NCBI RefSeq assembly: GCF_009002475.1
Contig: NZ_AP019860.1
Span: 6,400,501-6,464,500, forward strand
Source: Candidatus Uabimicrobium amorphum
GTDB lineage: Bacteria; Planctomycetota; Uabimicrobiia; Uabimicrobiales; Uabimicrobiaceae
Reading direction: 5' to 3'
DNA: 64,000 bases
The notes under the pieces were generated by a model, which saw only the letters and a program-made list of their open reading frames with translations, did not search any database and was not told the origin of the DNA. Within the stretch, counting starts at the first letter, position 1. Every line of letters starts with the position of its first letter. This document shows, piece after piece, positions 26,964 to 35,589 of this stretch. The position numbers and the translations under genes were made by a program.

Positions 26964-29900
26964 TTACCAGTGTTCTTTTTCTTGTTCGGAAGTTTTTATT
27001 TCTTGTTCTACTTGTCGAGGAGTTTTTCCTTCCAATAATTTTTTGACTCTTTTGGCGGTTGTTTCTTCGGTTTTGATGGTATATTTACGCGCTTTTTTTG
27101 CATCTCCTAGCCAAGCATAAATGATCGCGACTGTATTAAGAATATCTGTATCTTGTGATCGTGACAAAAGCTCCAGGTCTATTTGAGAAAAAGTACTTTG
27201 ATCTTCTTTGAAATACGCTTTCAATAAACATTTATTCAAAACCGAACGTCCTAATTTTATTGATGTTTTTTCTTTCTCATTCTGAATAAATTTTCGAATA
27301 GTGGGTATGACTTTCTCTCCGATCTTTATTAATGCATTTTTCGCTTCACTTCTTACGCCTTCATCTTGGTCTTTTAGTAGTATAGCGAGTTTTTCCATTA
27401 CGCTCTCTTCTTTTTCTGCCATCTCCCTAAGCGCTCCAAATATGTGGCTTTTGTTATACGAGTCTTCGTATTTGAGCATGGAAATAAGAATGGGGACCAC
27501 TAAATGAACTTTTTTGCCAATTGTCCCTAAAGCAGAAATCGCAGAACGTTTTACATCTTGATCTTGAAGTTTCGAAATAAGAGGAAGAACCGCTTGTTCT
27601 GCTTGTTCACCGATTTCCCCCAAGGCAGATGCTGCAGAGCAGACCACATCTGTATCTTGGTCTTTGAGCATAGAAACAAGAGTTGGTACCACCAAATGAG
27701 TTTTTTCTCCTATTGCTCCCAAAGCCTCAATCGCAGAGCATTTTATTTTGGGGTTTGGATTTTCGAGCATAGAAATAAGAGGAAGGACGGCTTTTTCTGC
27801 TTTTTCTCTCATTTCTCCTAGGGCAGAAACAGCAGACTCTCTAATCTCCCGATCTAAATCTTGGATCAAAGGAATAAGAGCTGGTACGGCTTTTTTACCT
27901 ATTTTTGCCAAAGCCTCGGCGGCAAAAAATCTGTCATCTTCTTCACTACCGTCATAGATCACGGGATCTTTGATCATAGAAATAAGAGCTGGTACCGCCA
28001 AATGAGCTTTTTCACCGATTTCCCCCAATGCAGATGCTGCTAAAACTCTTACATCTGGGATTGGGTCTTTGAGAAATGGAATGATAAAACTCGCGAAATG
28101 AATCTCTGTTGTTTTGCTCAATATTTCGACAACATTCTCTCTCACATCGGAGTTTTGGTCTTTGAGTAAAGCAACGAGATGTGGTACCGCCATGTGGGCT
28201 TTTTTGCCTATTTGTGACAATATTTCTGTTGCAGACTTTCTTACATCGGAGTTTTGATGTTTGAGTAATGGAATGAGTGCGGGGACTATTTCTTGGCCTA
28301 TTTTTCCCAATAACAGAATGACTCGTTCTACGTTTGCGTAATCATAATATAGCTGGGAATTTTTTAGTAGTGAAAGAAGAGGAGAAACACCTTTTTTCCC
28401 CATGTTGTCTAAAGCATGGATTGCGAAATACCTTACATCATCATTTTCGCCTTGTAAGAGAGGGAGAAGAAATGGTATTGATTTTTCTCCTGTTTGTCCC
28501 AATGCTTTTGCTGCCGCTTTTCTGTTTTCTAAATCTGGTGACTCTGAATCTTTAAGTATTGAAATAAAGACCGGGATTGCAGGGTGCGCTTTCTCTCCTA
28601 TTTTACCCAATGCTTCGCTTGCTAAATAACGTATATCTGGATTTTGATCTTCAAGTAATTTAGTGAGTAGAGGAACCGCGACATGAGCTTTCTCTCCTAT
28701 TTTTGATAATAATGCCATTACAGGTATTTTCATACTTGTGTCTTTATCTTCGAGTACGTGAATTAAGGTGGGAACTATTCTCTCTCCTCTTTTCCTCAAG
28801 ATTTTTTCTACATTTTCTCTTATGTATGTTTCTTCGTGTTTTAGTAAAGGAATGAGAACGGCAACTGGTACAGCGGAGTGAGCTTTTTGCCCTATTTTAC
28901 ATAATGTTTTGACTATCGATTCTTTCAAATTTTTGTCTGACTTTTTCAATATAGTAAGGAGGAACGGTACCGCAGGATGAGCTTTTTCACCTATATTACC
29001 CAAAGCAATGACAGTGGCGTTTCTCATCTTTGAATTAGGGTCCTCTAGCAGAGAAATGAGAGCAGACGCTGCCGTATCAGACTTCTTTCCTACACGGCCT
29101 AATGCTCTTACAGTCAAAAATCGGGTTGATGCATTTGGACTCTTTAATAGATGAATGAGACTTGGTACCGTTTTATGAGCTTTTTCTCTTGCCTCTTCTA
29201 ATGTTTTTAGAGCACAATGCACCATCTCGCCATTTTGACTTTTCAGCATGGGAATTACAGCGTCAATCGCTCTTCCTCCTATTTGGCCCAATGCTTTCGC
29301 AATAATTTCCTTCTCCTGTGAGTGGGAATTTTGTAGTCGTGCAACTAAAAGTGGAATCGCCGAAAACGCTTTTTCACCTATTTCTCCAAGTGCACGAATC
29401 GCGGAATATCTAATAATTTCATCTGAGTCATTGAGCAATATGGTTATAGCAGGCACAGCGGCATCAGCTTTTTCTCCTAGGTGACCTAGTGCTTCTATTA
29501 TGATAGAACGCCTGGTCGCTAAGTTTTGTTCTTTCAGCAGGTTGATGAGGGTTGATACGTCTTTTTCCCCTATTTTTTGTAAAATCTTTTTCTGATCTTT
29601 TAGAAATATATTATTGTCTCTAAGTAAATGAAGCAAAACAGTCAATGATAATTCGCCAGGAGCTTTTTTGTTTATTGCTATCGATATTATCCAACGGGCA
29701 TGTTCTATCATAGATTCATCTTGACTTTTCAGTAGAGGAACGAGATATGGTATCGCTTTTTTTCCTATTTTACATAAAGCCCTATAGGGCCCCCAACCCA
29801 AATCTTTGTCTTTTAACATAGAAATTAGAATCGGTATTATCGAAGAGTCAATGTCATCATGTTTCATGAGTTTGTCCAACGCGTGTCTTTTGACCTTGCT

Positions 29901-32900
29901 ACTCGAATTTTTGAGTAATGGTATAAGCGCCGTAGAGCTTTTTCTTCCTATCCACTGTAAAATTTTTATGATAGACTTTCGAACCTCAGGGTTTTTATCA
30001 TTGAGTAGGGGAACGAGATATGGTACCGCTTTTTTTCCTATCAGTGATAATGCCCTCTTGACACCGCGTGTCTTGCCGTTTAGTAGGGGAATGAGAGCTG
30101 GGACCGCAGAGTGAGCTTTCTCCCCCATCTTACCTAGCGTACTTACAACATCATTTCTGATCTCTCGGTCTCTGAGTAAGGGGAGGAGAGACGGTACGAT
30201 AACATGGGCTTCTTTCTTTGCGTAGTGTAATTCACGTACAACATAACGTCTAGTATTTCGATTTTTCAATAGAGGAATGACCGTTGGCATTGCTTTCTTC
30301 CCTATCTTGCATAATGTTTCCGCAACTAAGCTTTTATCAGCAACACTTTGATCCTTTAATAAGAGAACCAGGTCTGGTACAGAGGCATAGGCATTTTCGC
30401 CTATGCTAGCTAATGTAGTGATGACGGCACGTCTAGTGTCTGAATCTCGATCTTTGAGTAGGGGAATAAGAGCTGGCACAGCGGAATAGGCTTTTTTGCC
30501 TATACGACCTAGCGCGACGACGGTAGAGCGTCTGACATCTGAATCGCGATCTTTCAGTAGCGGAATGAGAGCCGGCACAGAGGTATGAGCATTTTCTCCT
30601 ATGCGACCTAGTGTGTAAGCAGCAGATTCTCTTACTTTTGAGTTGTTATTTTTCAGTAAGAAAGCAATATGTGATATCGCTGGTTTTTCTATTTTACTCA
30701 ACGCATCTGCTGCGCAAGCTCTCGCATGCTTGTTTTCTGATTTGAGCAGCTGAGAAAGGAGTAACGCAGTCGAATATTTTCTTTCTTTCCCGCTAATAAT
30801 TTTTATGGCTCCTGTTTTTTCAAACTCATCTCTTTCATTTACAGAAAGGTAGAATTTTGCAATAAAGGGTTCTACTGCATCAAGTCTTTTTATCATAGAA
30901 ACGGCATGAGATCGTATCGTTTGGCTTTTTACTTTGGTCATAGTCTCATAAAGATCATCAAAATTTTCTTTGGCAAAAATAGGAATAAAGAAATCTTGAT
31001 CTTGTCTGTCCAACTGGTTTATAAATTCAAATAACAAATGCTTTTCCCAATGGAGAAAAGCAAATAATAGTTCTTTTGATTCTTCTTTGTTCGATTTCAA
31101 CTTTTCGACAATAGCGGAAAAAGCTCTCGCGCCTATTTTTTCCAAATCGTTGGCTATTTGTTTTTTTGTATCGTAGTCACCGTTCTTCAAAACTTCGAAA
31201 AGAATTTCAATATCTTTTTTCTTTTCTTTTAGGTATTCCAAAACTTCTTTGCGTATCCATTGATCTCTCAGCGTGAAGTATTTTTTGAAGTGACTATCTT
31301 GCAACTCATCTTTTAATAAGTGGAATGCTTTAATACGTTGGGGATTATTCGTGTTTGATAAAAATAAATTCATTCGATTTTCATGAAACTTCAGTTCTTG
31401 TATTCCCAAAGTTGTCAACCATCGATATTCTTGAATTGTTTGATGATATGTCCGTGCTTGATTTTTGAGAGTTCCACCGATTCTGTTTTGAAGTTTCTTT
31501 AACTTGTGTAACTTATTAAGCACAATTTGTGGTTTAGCCCTACCTTGTACAGATTTCTCCCATTTTAATTTCAATTTTTTATGATATTCATGAAGAATAT
31601 CAACAGTTTTCTCATCTGCGTACAAATGCAATGTTCCAAGACAATCAATTACTTTATGTAAATCATCTTCATTGCGCTCCTGGTTACGGAGAGAGAAGAA
31701 GCTCTCCAAATTTATTATTTTTTGTTGTTTTTTCTGGTAAGAAAAATACCTTGTTAATGCGGGAACAACGTCGTCGAATTCCTTTATTTTTTGCATATGC
31801 TTCCGCGCTTTTTCTTGGATAAATTTCAAAGCCGTTTTGCGCGGAATGGATTCATCATCTTCTAAAAGTTTTGCAATGTGATGTAGCGCACTTTTTGTCA
31901 GGGAAATTTGGTCTTGTTCCGAAAAAGTATCGATAAATTTTCCCAATGCCTCACATCCCGAGCTACGAAAGTCAGCGTAAACTTTATCGCTGAGGTAGAG
32001 TGGGGCCAAAAGTTTTGGATTTAAAACCTTGTAAGCGGGAAAAAACATAAAATCGCCATCACCTCCAAGACTTCCGTAGCGAGGCGTTTGCTTGGCATTT
32101 AAACGTTTGTCATTGGTGAGATTGGTCATCATGTAGTAGCCTAAATCCGACGTTAGTATTATGCCATCTTCTCGTCCGACCAATCCTTTCAGGGCTTGCA
32201 AAAATACAGCGGAAAAAGGCGAGTGACCACTTGTATCTGTTATTTGCGCATACTTTGTCGAAGTATTCAGTTTATCCGCAACGACTTCGTTTCCTGTCCC
32301 CGCACTAATTACCTGAAAAGATCTACGTGAAAAAACGCGATCTATATTTTCACCGGTAGCGAATTGGAAAGATGCGTTATGGTAACCTTCGAGTTGGGGT
32401 TTGTACTTGTCTTGCAGGATAGATCCACCAAAACAACAGTCGAGTACCATTAGAGTATGCTTGGCATTTTTTTGCGAAAGATCATGTGCAATTTTAGTGA
32501 GGGACACATGACCGTTGTCGTTTTTGTTTTGCGGCGTTGCCACAATGTGCCCCGGGACTCCATGTCCTGCGTAGAACAAGAAAATAGCATCGTTAGAGGA
32601 GACCGCCGCAAAAGTCCGTTTTAAATGTTTTTCGATGACTTTTTTGGTGATATATGGGACAACAACGATCGTTTCATTTCCATGTTTTGTGGTATAAAAT
32701 TTTTCATAGGCCGCAAATTTATGTGGCGTCTCTTTTAGCTCACTTTTTCTGTAGACATTTTCAGGTATTGTATCACACAGATACACCACATTTTCAAACC
32801 CGTAGCGACTAGTCAAAACAGAGGTCACTTCGCCGGCATCGTAATTCGGCCCATCTAGTTCGGGATAGTATTTATTGTACTTGTTAACGCCAATCACCAA

Positions 32901-33329
32901 CGCATGCCTTTTGCCGTAGTGCAGTTTCTGGTGGAAGTCATGACTAGCACCAAGAATGTTTAAACCACCGATATTTTTCATGCTGTGCGACACTAAAGAA
33001 CGTTTGCTTTTTGTTGTTAAGGGGTCTATTTTGTTTTGGGTTTGCGAATTTTTTTTCAAAAAAGATGGTTCGATGATTTTGATTGCTTTTATGACGGTTA
33101 AGGTCAAAAGTGAATTGTCTTCTTCAATGGCTTGGTGTAATAACTTTCTCAATGCCGGTAAAACCGATTTTACTTCTGGGCCCATTTTTCCTAGTTTTTC
33201 AATAGCTTCTAATCGAGTATCGGCATTATGGAGTTGTTTTACCAAATTTGAAATACTTTCTTTTGATCTATCTTCCGCGACTATAAACACAAATGAAATC
33301 AAAAAAAACATCACAGTAAATTTTTTCAT
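26964..33329 (-). CDS. Giant secreted caspase-like protease with HEAT-repeat array
   Basis: ATG 33329, with GAGGA 8 nt upstream, starts a signal peptide (MKKFTVMFFLISFVFIV); the frame extends 72 nt further up. The 2121-residue product is a longer paralogue of the 16106 gene: N-terminal HEAT-like helices, caspase domain (about 150-420) with His256 (YAGHG) and Cys299 (DCCFGG), an intermediate helical region, then tens of EZ/HEAT repeats (AVPALIPLLKDRDSDVRR type), and the shared 90-residue C-terminal module. The bases around the two start codons are also alike (AATAGCGATGAAAAAA). It is divergent from the kinase at 33550 and convergent with the FHA operon. Confidence 0.85.
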   Translation of the reverse strand: MKKFTVMFFLISFVFIVAEDRSKESISNLVKQLHNADTRLEAIEKLGKMGPEVKSVLPALRKLLHQAIEEDNSLLTLTVIKAIKIIEPSFLKKNSQTQNKIDPLTTKSKRSLVSHSMKNIGGLNILGASHDFHQKLHYGKRHALVIGVNKYNKYYPELDGPNYDAGEVTSVLTSRYGFENVVYLCDTIPENVYRKSELKETPHKFAAYEKFYTTKHGNETIVVVPYITKKVIEKHLKRTFAAVSSNDAIFLFYAGHGVPGHIVATPQNKNDNGHVSLTKIAHDLSQKNAKHTLMVLDCCFGGSILQDKYKPQLEGYHNASFQFATGENIDRVFSRRSFQVISAGTGNEVVADKLNTSTKYAQITDTSGHSPFSAVFLQALKGLVGREDGIILTSDLGYYMMTNLTNDKRLNAKQTPRYGSLGGDGDFMFFPAYKVLNPKLLAPLYLSDKVYADFRSSGCEALGKFIDTFSEQDQISLTKSALHHIAKLLEDDESIPRKTALKFIQEKARKHMQKIKEFDDVVPALTRYFSYQKKQQKIINLESFFSLRNQERNEDDLHKVIDCLGTLHLYADEKTVDILHEYHKKLKLKWEKSVQGRAKPQIVLNKLHKLKKLQNRIGGTLKNQARTYHQTIQEYRWLTTLGIQELKFHENRMNLFLSNTNNPQRIKAFHLLKDELQDSHFKKYFTLRDQWIRKEVLEYLKEKKKDIEILFEVLKNGDYDTKKQIANDLEKIGARAFSAIVEKLKSNKEESKELLFAFLHWEKHLLFEFINQLDRQDQDFFIPIFAKENFDDLYETMTKVKSQTIRSHAVSMIKRLDAVEPFIAKFYLSVNERDEFEKTGAIKIISGKERKYSTALLLSQLLKSENKHARACAADALSKIEKPAISHIAFLLKNNNSKVRESAAYTLGRIGENAHTSVPALIPLLKDRDSDVRRSTVVALGRIGKKAYSAVPALIPLLKDRDSDTRRAVITTLASIGENAYASVPDLVLLLKDQSVADKSLVAETLCKIGKKAMPTVIPLLKNRNTRRYVVRELHYAKKEAHVIVPSLLPLLRDREIRNDVVSTLGKMGEKAHSAVPALIPLLNGKTRGVKRALSLIGKKAVPYLVPLLNDKNPEVRKSIIKILQWIGRKSSTALIPLLKNSSSKVKRHALDKLMKHDDIDSSIIPILISMLKDKDLGWGPYRALCKIGKKAIPYLVPLLKSQDESMIEHARWIISIAINKKAPGELSLTVLLHLLRDNNIFLKDQKKILQKIGEKDVSTLINLLKEQNLATRRSIIIEALGHLGEKADAAVPAITILLNDSDEIIRYSAIRALGEIGEKAFSAIPLLVARLQNSHSQEKEIIAKALGQIGGRAIDAVIPMLKSQNGEMVHCALKTLEEAREKAHKTVPSLIHLLKSPNASTRFLTVRALGRVGKKSDTAASALISLLEDPNSKMRNATVIALGNIGEKAHPAVPFLLTILKKSDKNLKESIVKTLCKIGQKAHSAVPVAVLIPLLKHEETYIRENVEKILRKRGERIVPTLIHVLEDKDTSMKIPVMALLSKIGEKAHVAVPLLTKLLEDQNPDIRYLASEALGKIGEKAHPAIPVFISILKDSESPDLENRKAAAKALGQTGEKSIPFLLPLLQGENDDVRYFAIHALDNMGKKGVSPLLSLLKNSQLYYDYANVERVILLLGKIGQEIVPALIPLLKHQNSDVRKSATEILSQIGKKAHMAVPHLVALLKDQNSDVRENVVEILSKTTEIHFASFIIPFLKDPIPDVRVLAASALGEIGEKAHLAVPALISMIKDPVIYDGSEEDDRFFAAEALAKIGKKAVPALIPLIQDLDREIRESAVSALGEMREKAEKAVLPLISMLENPNPKIKCSAIEALGAIGEKTHLVVPTLVSMLKDQDTDVVCSAASALGEIGEQAEQAVLPLISKLQDQDVKRSAISALGTIGKKVHLVVPILISMLKYEDSYNKSHIFGALREMAEKEESVMEKLAILLKDQDEGVRSEAKNALIKIGEKVIPTIRKFIQNEKEKTSIKLGRSVLNKCLLKAYFKEDQSTFSQIDLELLSRSQDTDILNTVAIIYAWLGDAKKARKYTIKTEETTAKRVKKLLEGKTPRQVEQEIKTSEQEKEHW

Positions 33330-33549
33330 CGCTATTTTCCTCAACACAGCAAAGCGTAGCTCGTAAAAAAGACGTAATAAGTTTTCGCACTCTCTTTTCA
33401 TTTACCTTTTAAAGAAGAAAAGATTATAAGCCTTTTGACTTTATCTTTGTAAGAAAATTATGGAAAAGCAAAATCTAAGCGTTAGAATAAAATACTACAC
33501 ATGTAAAATACTTGTATTTTTTATAATAGCTGAATTTATCGGATTTATT

Positions 33550-35526
33550 ATGAGTAACTACACAAATCAAGAAAAGCTTAAAGAGCAATGGGCAATTCTT
33601 ACATCTCAACATTTTGATCAAGCCGATATTACGTACAAGCCCCATTTGAAGACTTTTTCAGACACCAAAACTATTACCCCTAACGAAACAACGGAACAAA
33701 CCTTCTCAGATACCAAAACTATTACCCCTAATGAAATAACTGGACAAACTTTCTCGGATGAAAAGACAATTTTCAAAGAGAAAAAACAGAGCACTTTTTC
33801 TGATATAAAAACAAAAAATGACTTATCCCAAAAGCAATATAATGCATCAATAAACATACGTGATTCCTTAGGGCTGCCAGTTGTCCATCACTTCCGTGAA
33901 GAAAAGAAAATCGCAGAAGGTGGTATGGGCGTTGTGATTCACTCACAACAACAAAATTTATATCGGGATGTCGTTGTAAAAAAAATAAAAGAAGGCGGAA
34001 ATGAGGAACGTTTTATTCAAGAATCTCTTCTTACGGGTCTCTTAGAGCATCCGCATATCGCTCCTGTTCATGAGTTAGCGCTAAATAAACAAAATGAAAT
34101 TATTCTTGTCATGAAAAATATACAGGGCTATACCTGGAAAGAATTGTTAAGTTCTAACAAACAAAAAATAAAGCATTTTATCGCTAGGAACATCGGGAAA
34201 AAACCTTGTGAGATTCAGGAAGAGGACAAAGTAAAGTATCACTTAAACATCTTGTTAAAAGTCTGCGATGCGATAGCTTTTGCACATGAACAAAAAATTA
34301 TACACAACGATTTAAAACCCGAAAATATTATGGTAAGTGATTACGGTGAAGTTGTTGTCATGGATTGGGGAATCGCAACAAGTATTGGGGAAAAAAATCC
34401 TTTTTACCTACATAAATCTATGATCTCTGGACCAATGGGAACCCCCTGTTACATTTCGCCAGAACTTGCAAAAGGTGATGTCCAGCACATCAAAGAAACA
34501 TCAGACGTCTATCTTCTAGGGGCTATTTTACATGAAATTGTCACAGGGAAGCCACCGCATCAAGGAGCAAGCGTCTGGATGGTTTTGCTGTCAGCCATCG
34601 AAGGAAAGTTTTCTGAATCTGTAGATTCTATCTCTTTAGATTTACAAGAGCTTCGAGATATTTACACGAAAGCCATGTCTAAAAATTCCGACGAACGTTA
34701 CCAGAACGTAACGGAGTTTAAAAACGCGATTAGTGAATACTTTGGACATAAAGAAAGTATCACTCTTACTAAAAACGCAGAAAATTTATTTGTTGAGTGC
34801 AATAACAAAATTATCGAACAAGAAAAGCGTCATAAAGACTATGGGGTTTTCTTTTTCTTGCTGGACAAAATTCAGGGGATAATGAGGTTACGACAAAAAA
34901 GTAACAATATATTTCTCTACGAGAAACTGGAAAAATCTGTTTCAGGATTCCGCCAAGCTTTAAAACTTTGGCCAAAAAATAATGCTGCACGCGAAGGTGA
35001 ACAAAAAGCTCTTTTTGCATACGCCAAACTGGCTTCTATGAATAAGGAGTTTCATCTAGCAAATACTCAAATTAAACATCTAGTAAAAAACAAATGCGAA
35101 AAAGTACAATCTTTGCAAAAAGATATTCAAGATCTCAAAAAAAACAAAGAGAGCTATGCTCTTATCAGAAGGAAATTAAAGTATAGTATTGGTTTAACTT
35201 GTTACATTTTGATAGTTTTTTTTCTACCTGAGATTATTGAAATCATTGAAATTGTTACACCAATTCTGACACGAATGCCATCAGAGTTACTAAGTGAGGA
35301 GCCACTAAGTGAGAAATTATCTCTTTTAGTCTTCTTAATAATTCTAGTTTATAGATGGTTTAATTTGTTATCAGTACTTCATATGATATCTCTAACTTGT
35401 GTTGGGTTACTACTAGCAAGGCTTCTTTACGTTACTACCGGATTTACTATTCCTCATGACATAATGGTGCTATGTTTTAGCATTTATATGCTTCTTTTCT
35501 GGATATCAAACGGTCGTATTCAGTAA
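33550..35526 (+). CDS. Membrane Ser/Thr kinase, HND/DWG type
   Basis: I place the start at ATG 33550, because the product then opens with the leader seen in its paralogues (KLKEQWAIL, ITYKP); the frame runs back to ATG 33460, which would add an unmatched hydrophobic segment. The 658-residue protein has four TFSDxKT repeats (about 38-85) and a kinase domain with EGGMGVV, VVVKK, HNDLKPEN and DWG. A helical TPR-like module (WPKNNAAREGE, about 470-540) follows, then membrane helices at the end. HND replaces HRD, so activation-loop control differs from RD kinases. It is divergent from the 26964 gene and convergent with the pseudokinase gene. Confidence 0.85.
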   Translation: MSNYTNQEKLKEQWAILTSQHFDQADITYKPHLKTFSDTKTITPNETTEQTFSDTKTITPNEITGQTFSDEKTIFKEKKQSTFSDIKTKNDLSQKQYNASINIRDSLGLPVVHHFREEKKIAEGGMGVVIHSQQQNLYRDVVVKKIKEGGNEERFIQESLLTGLLEHPHIAPVHELALNKQNEIILVMKNIQGYTWKELLSSNKQKIKHFIARNIGKKPCEIQEEDKVKYHLNILLKVCDAIAFAHEQKIIHNDLKPENIMVSDYGEVVVMDWGIATSIGEKNPFYLHKSMISGPMGTPCYISPELAKGDVQHIKETSDVYLLGAILHEIVTGKPPHQGASVWMVLLSAIEGKFSESVDSISLDLQELRDIYTKAMSKNSDERYQNVTEFKNAISEYFGHKESITLTKNAENLFVECNNKIIEQEKRHKDYGVFFFLLDKIQGIMRLRQKSNNIFLYEKLEKSVSGFRQALKLWPKNNAAREGEQKALFAYAKLASMNKEFHLANTQIKHLVKNKCEKVQSLQKDIQDLKKNKESYALIRRKLKYSIGLTCYILIVFFLPEIIEIIEIVTPILTRMPSELLSEEPLSEKLSLLVFLIILVYRWFNLLSVLHMISLTCVGLLLARLLYVTTGFTIPHDIMVLCFSIYMLLFWISNGRIQ

Positions 35527-35589
35527 ATTTCATCTTCATTTTAGTGTTTTATTACTTGCTGTACGTCAAGTCTAATATGACTAACATCT

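Noticed and set aside
33460..33549. N-terminal 30-residue extension of the kinase at 33550
   Set aside because: The extension is hydrophobic and unmatched in paralogues, which begin at the LW leader.
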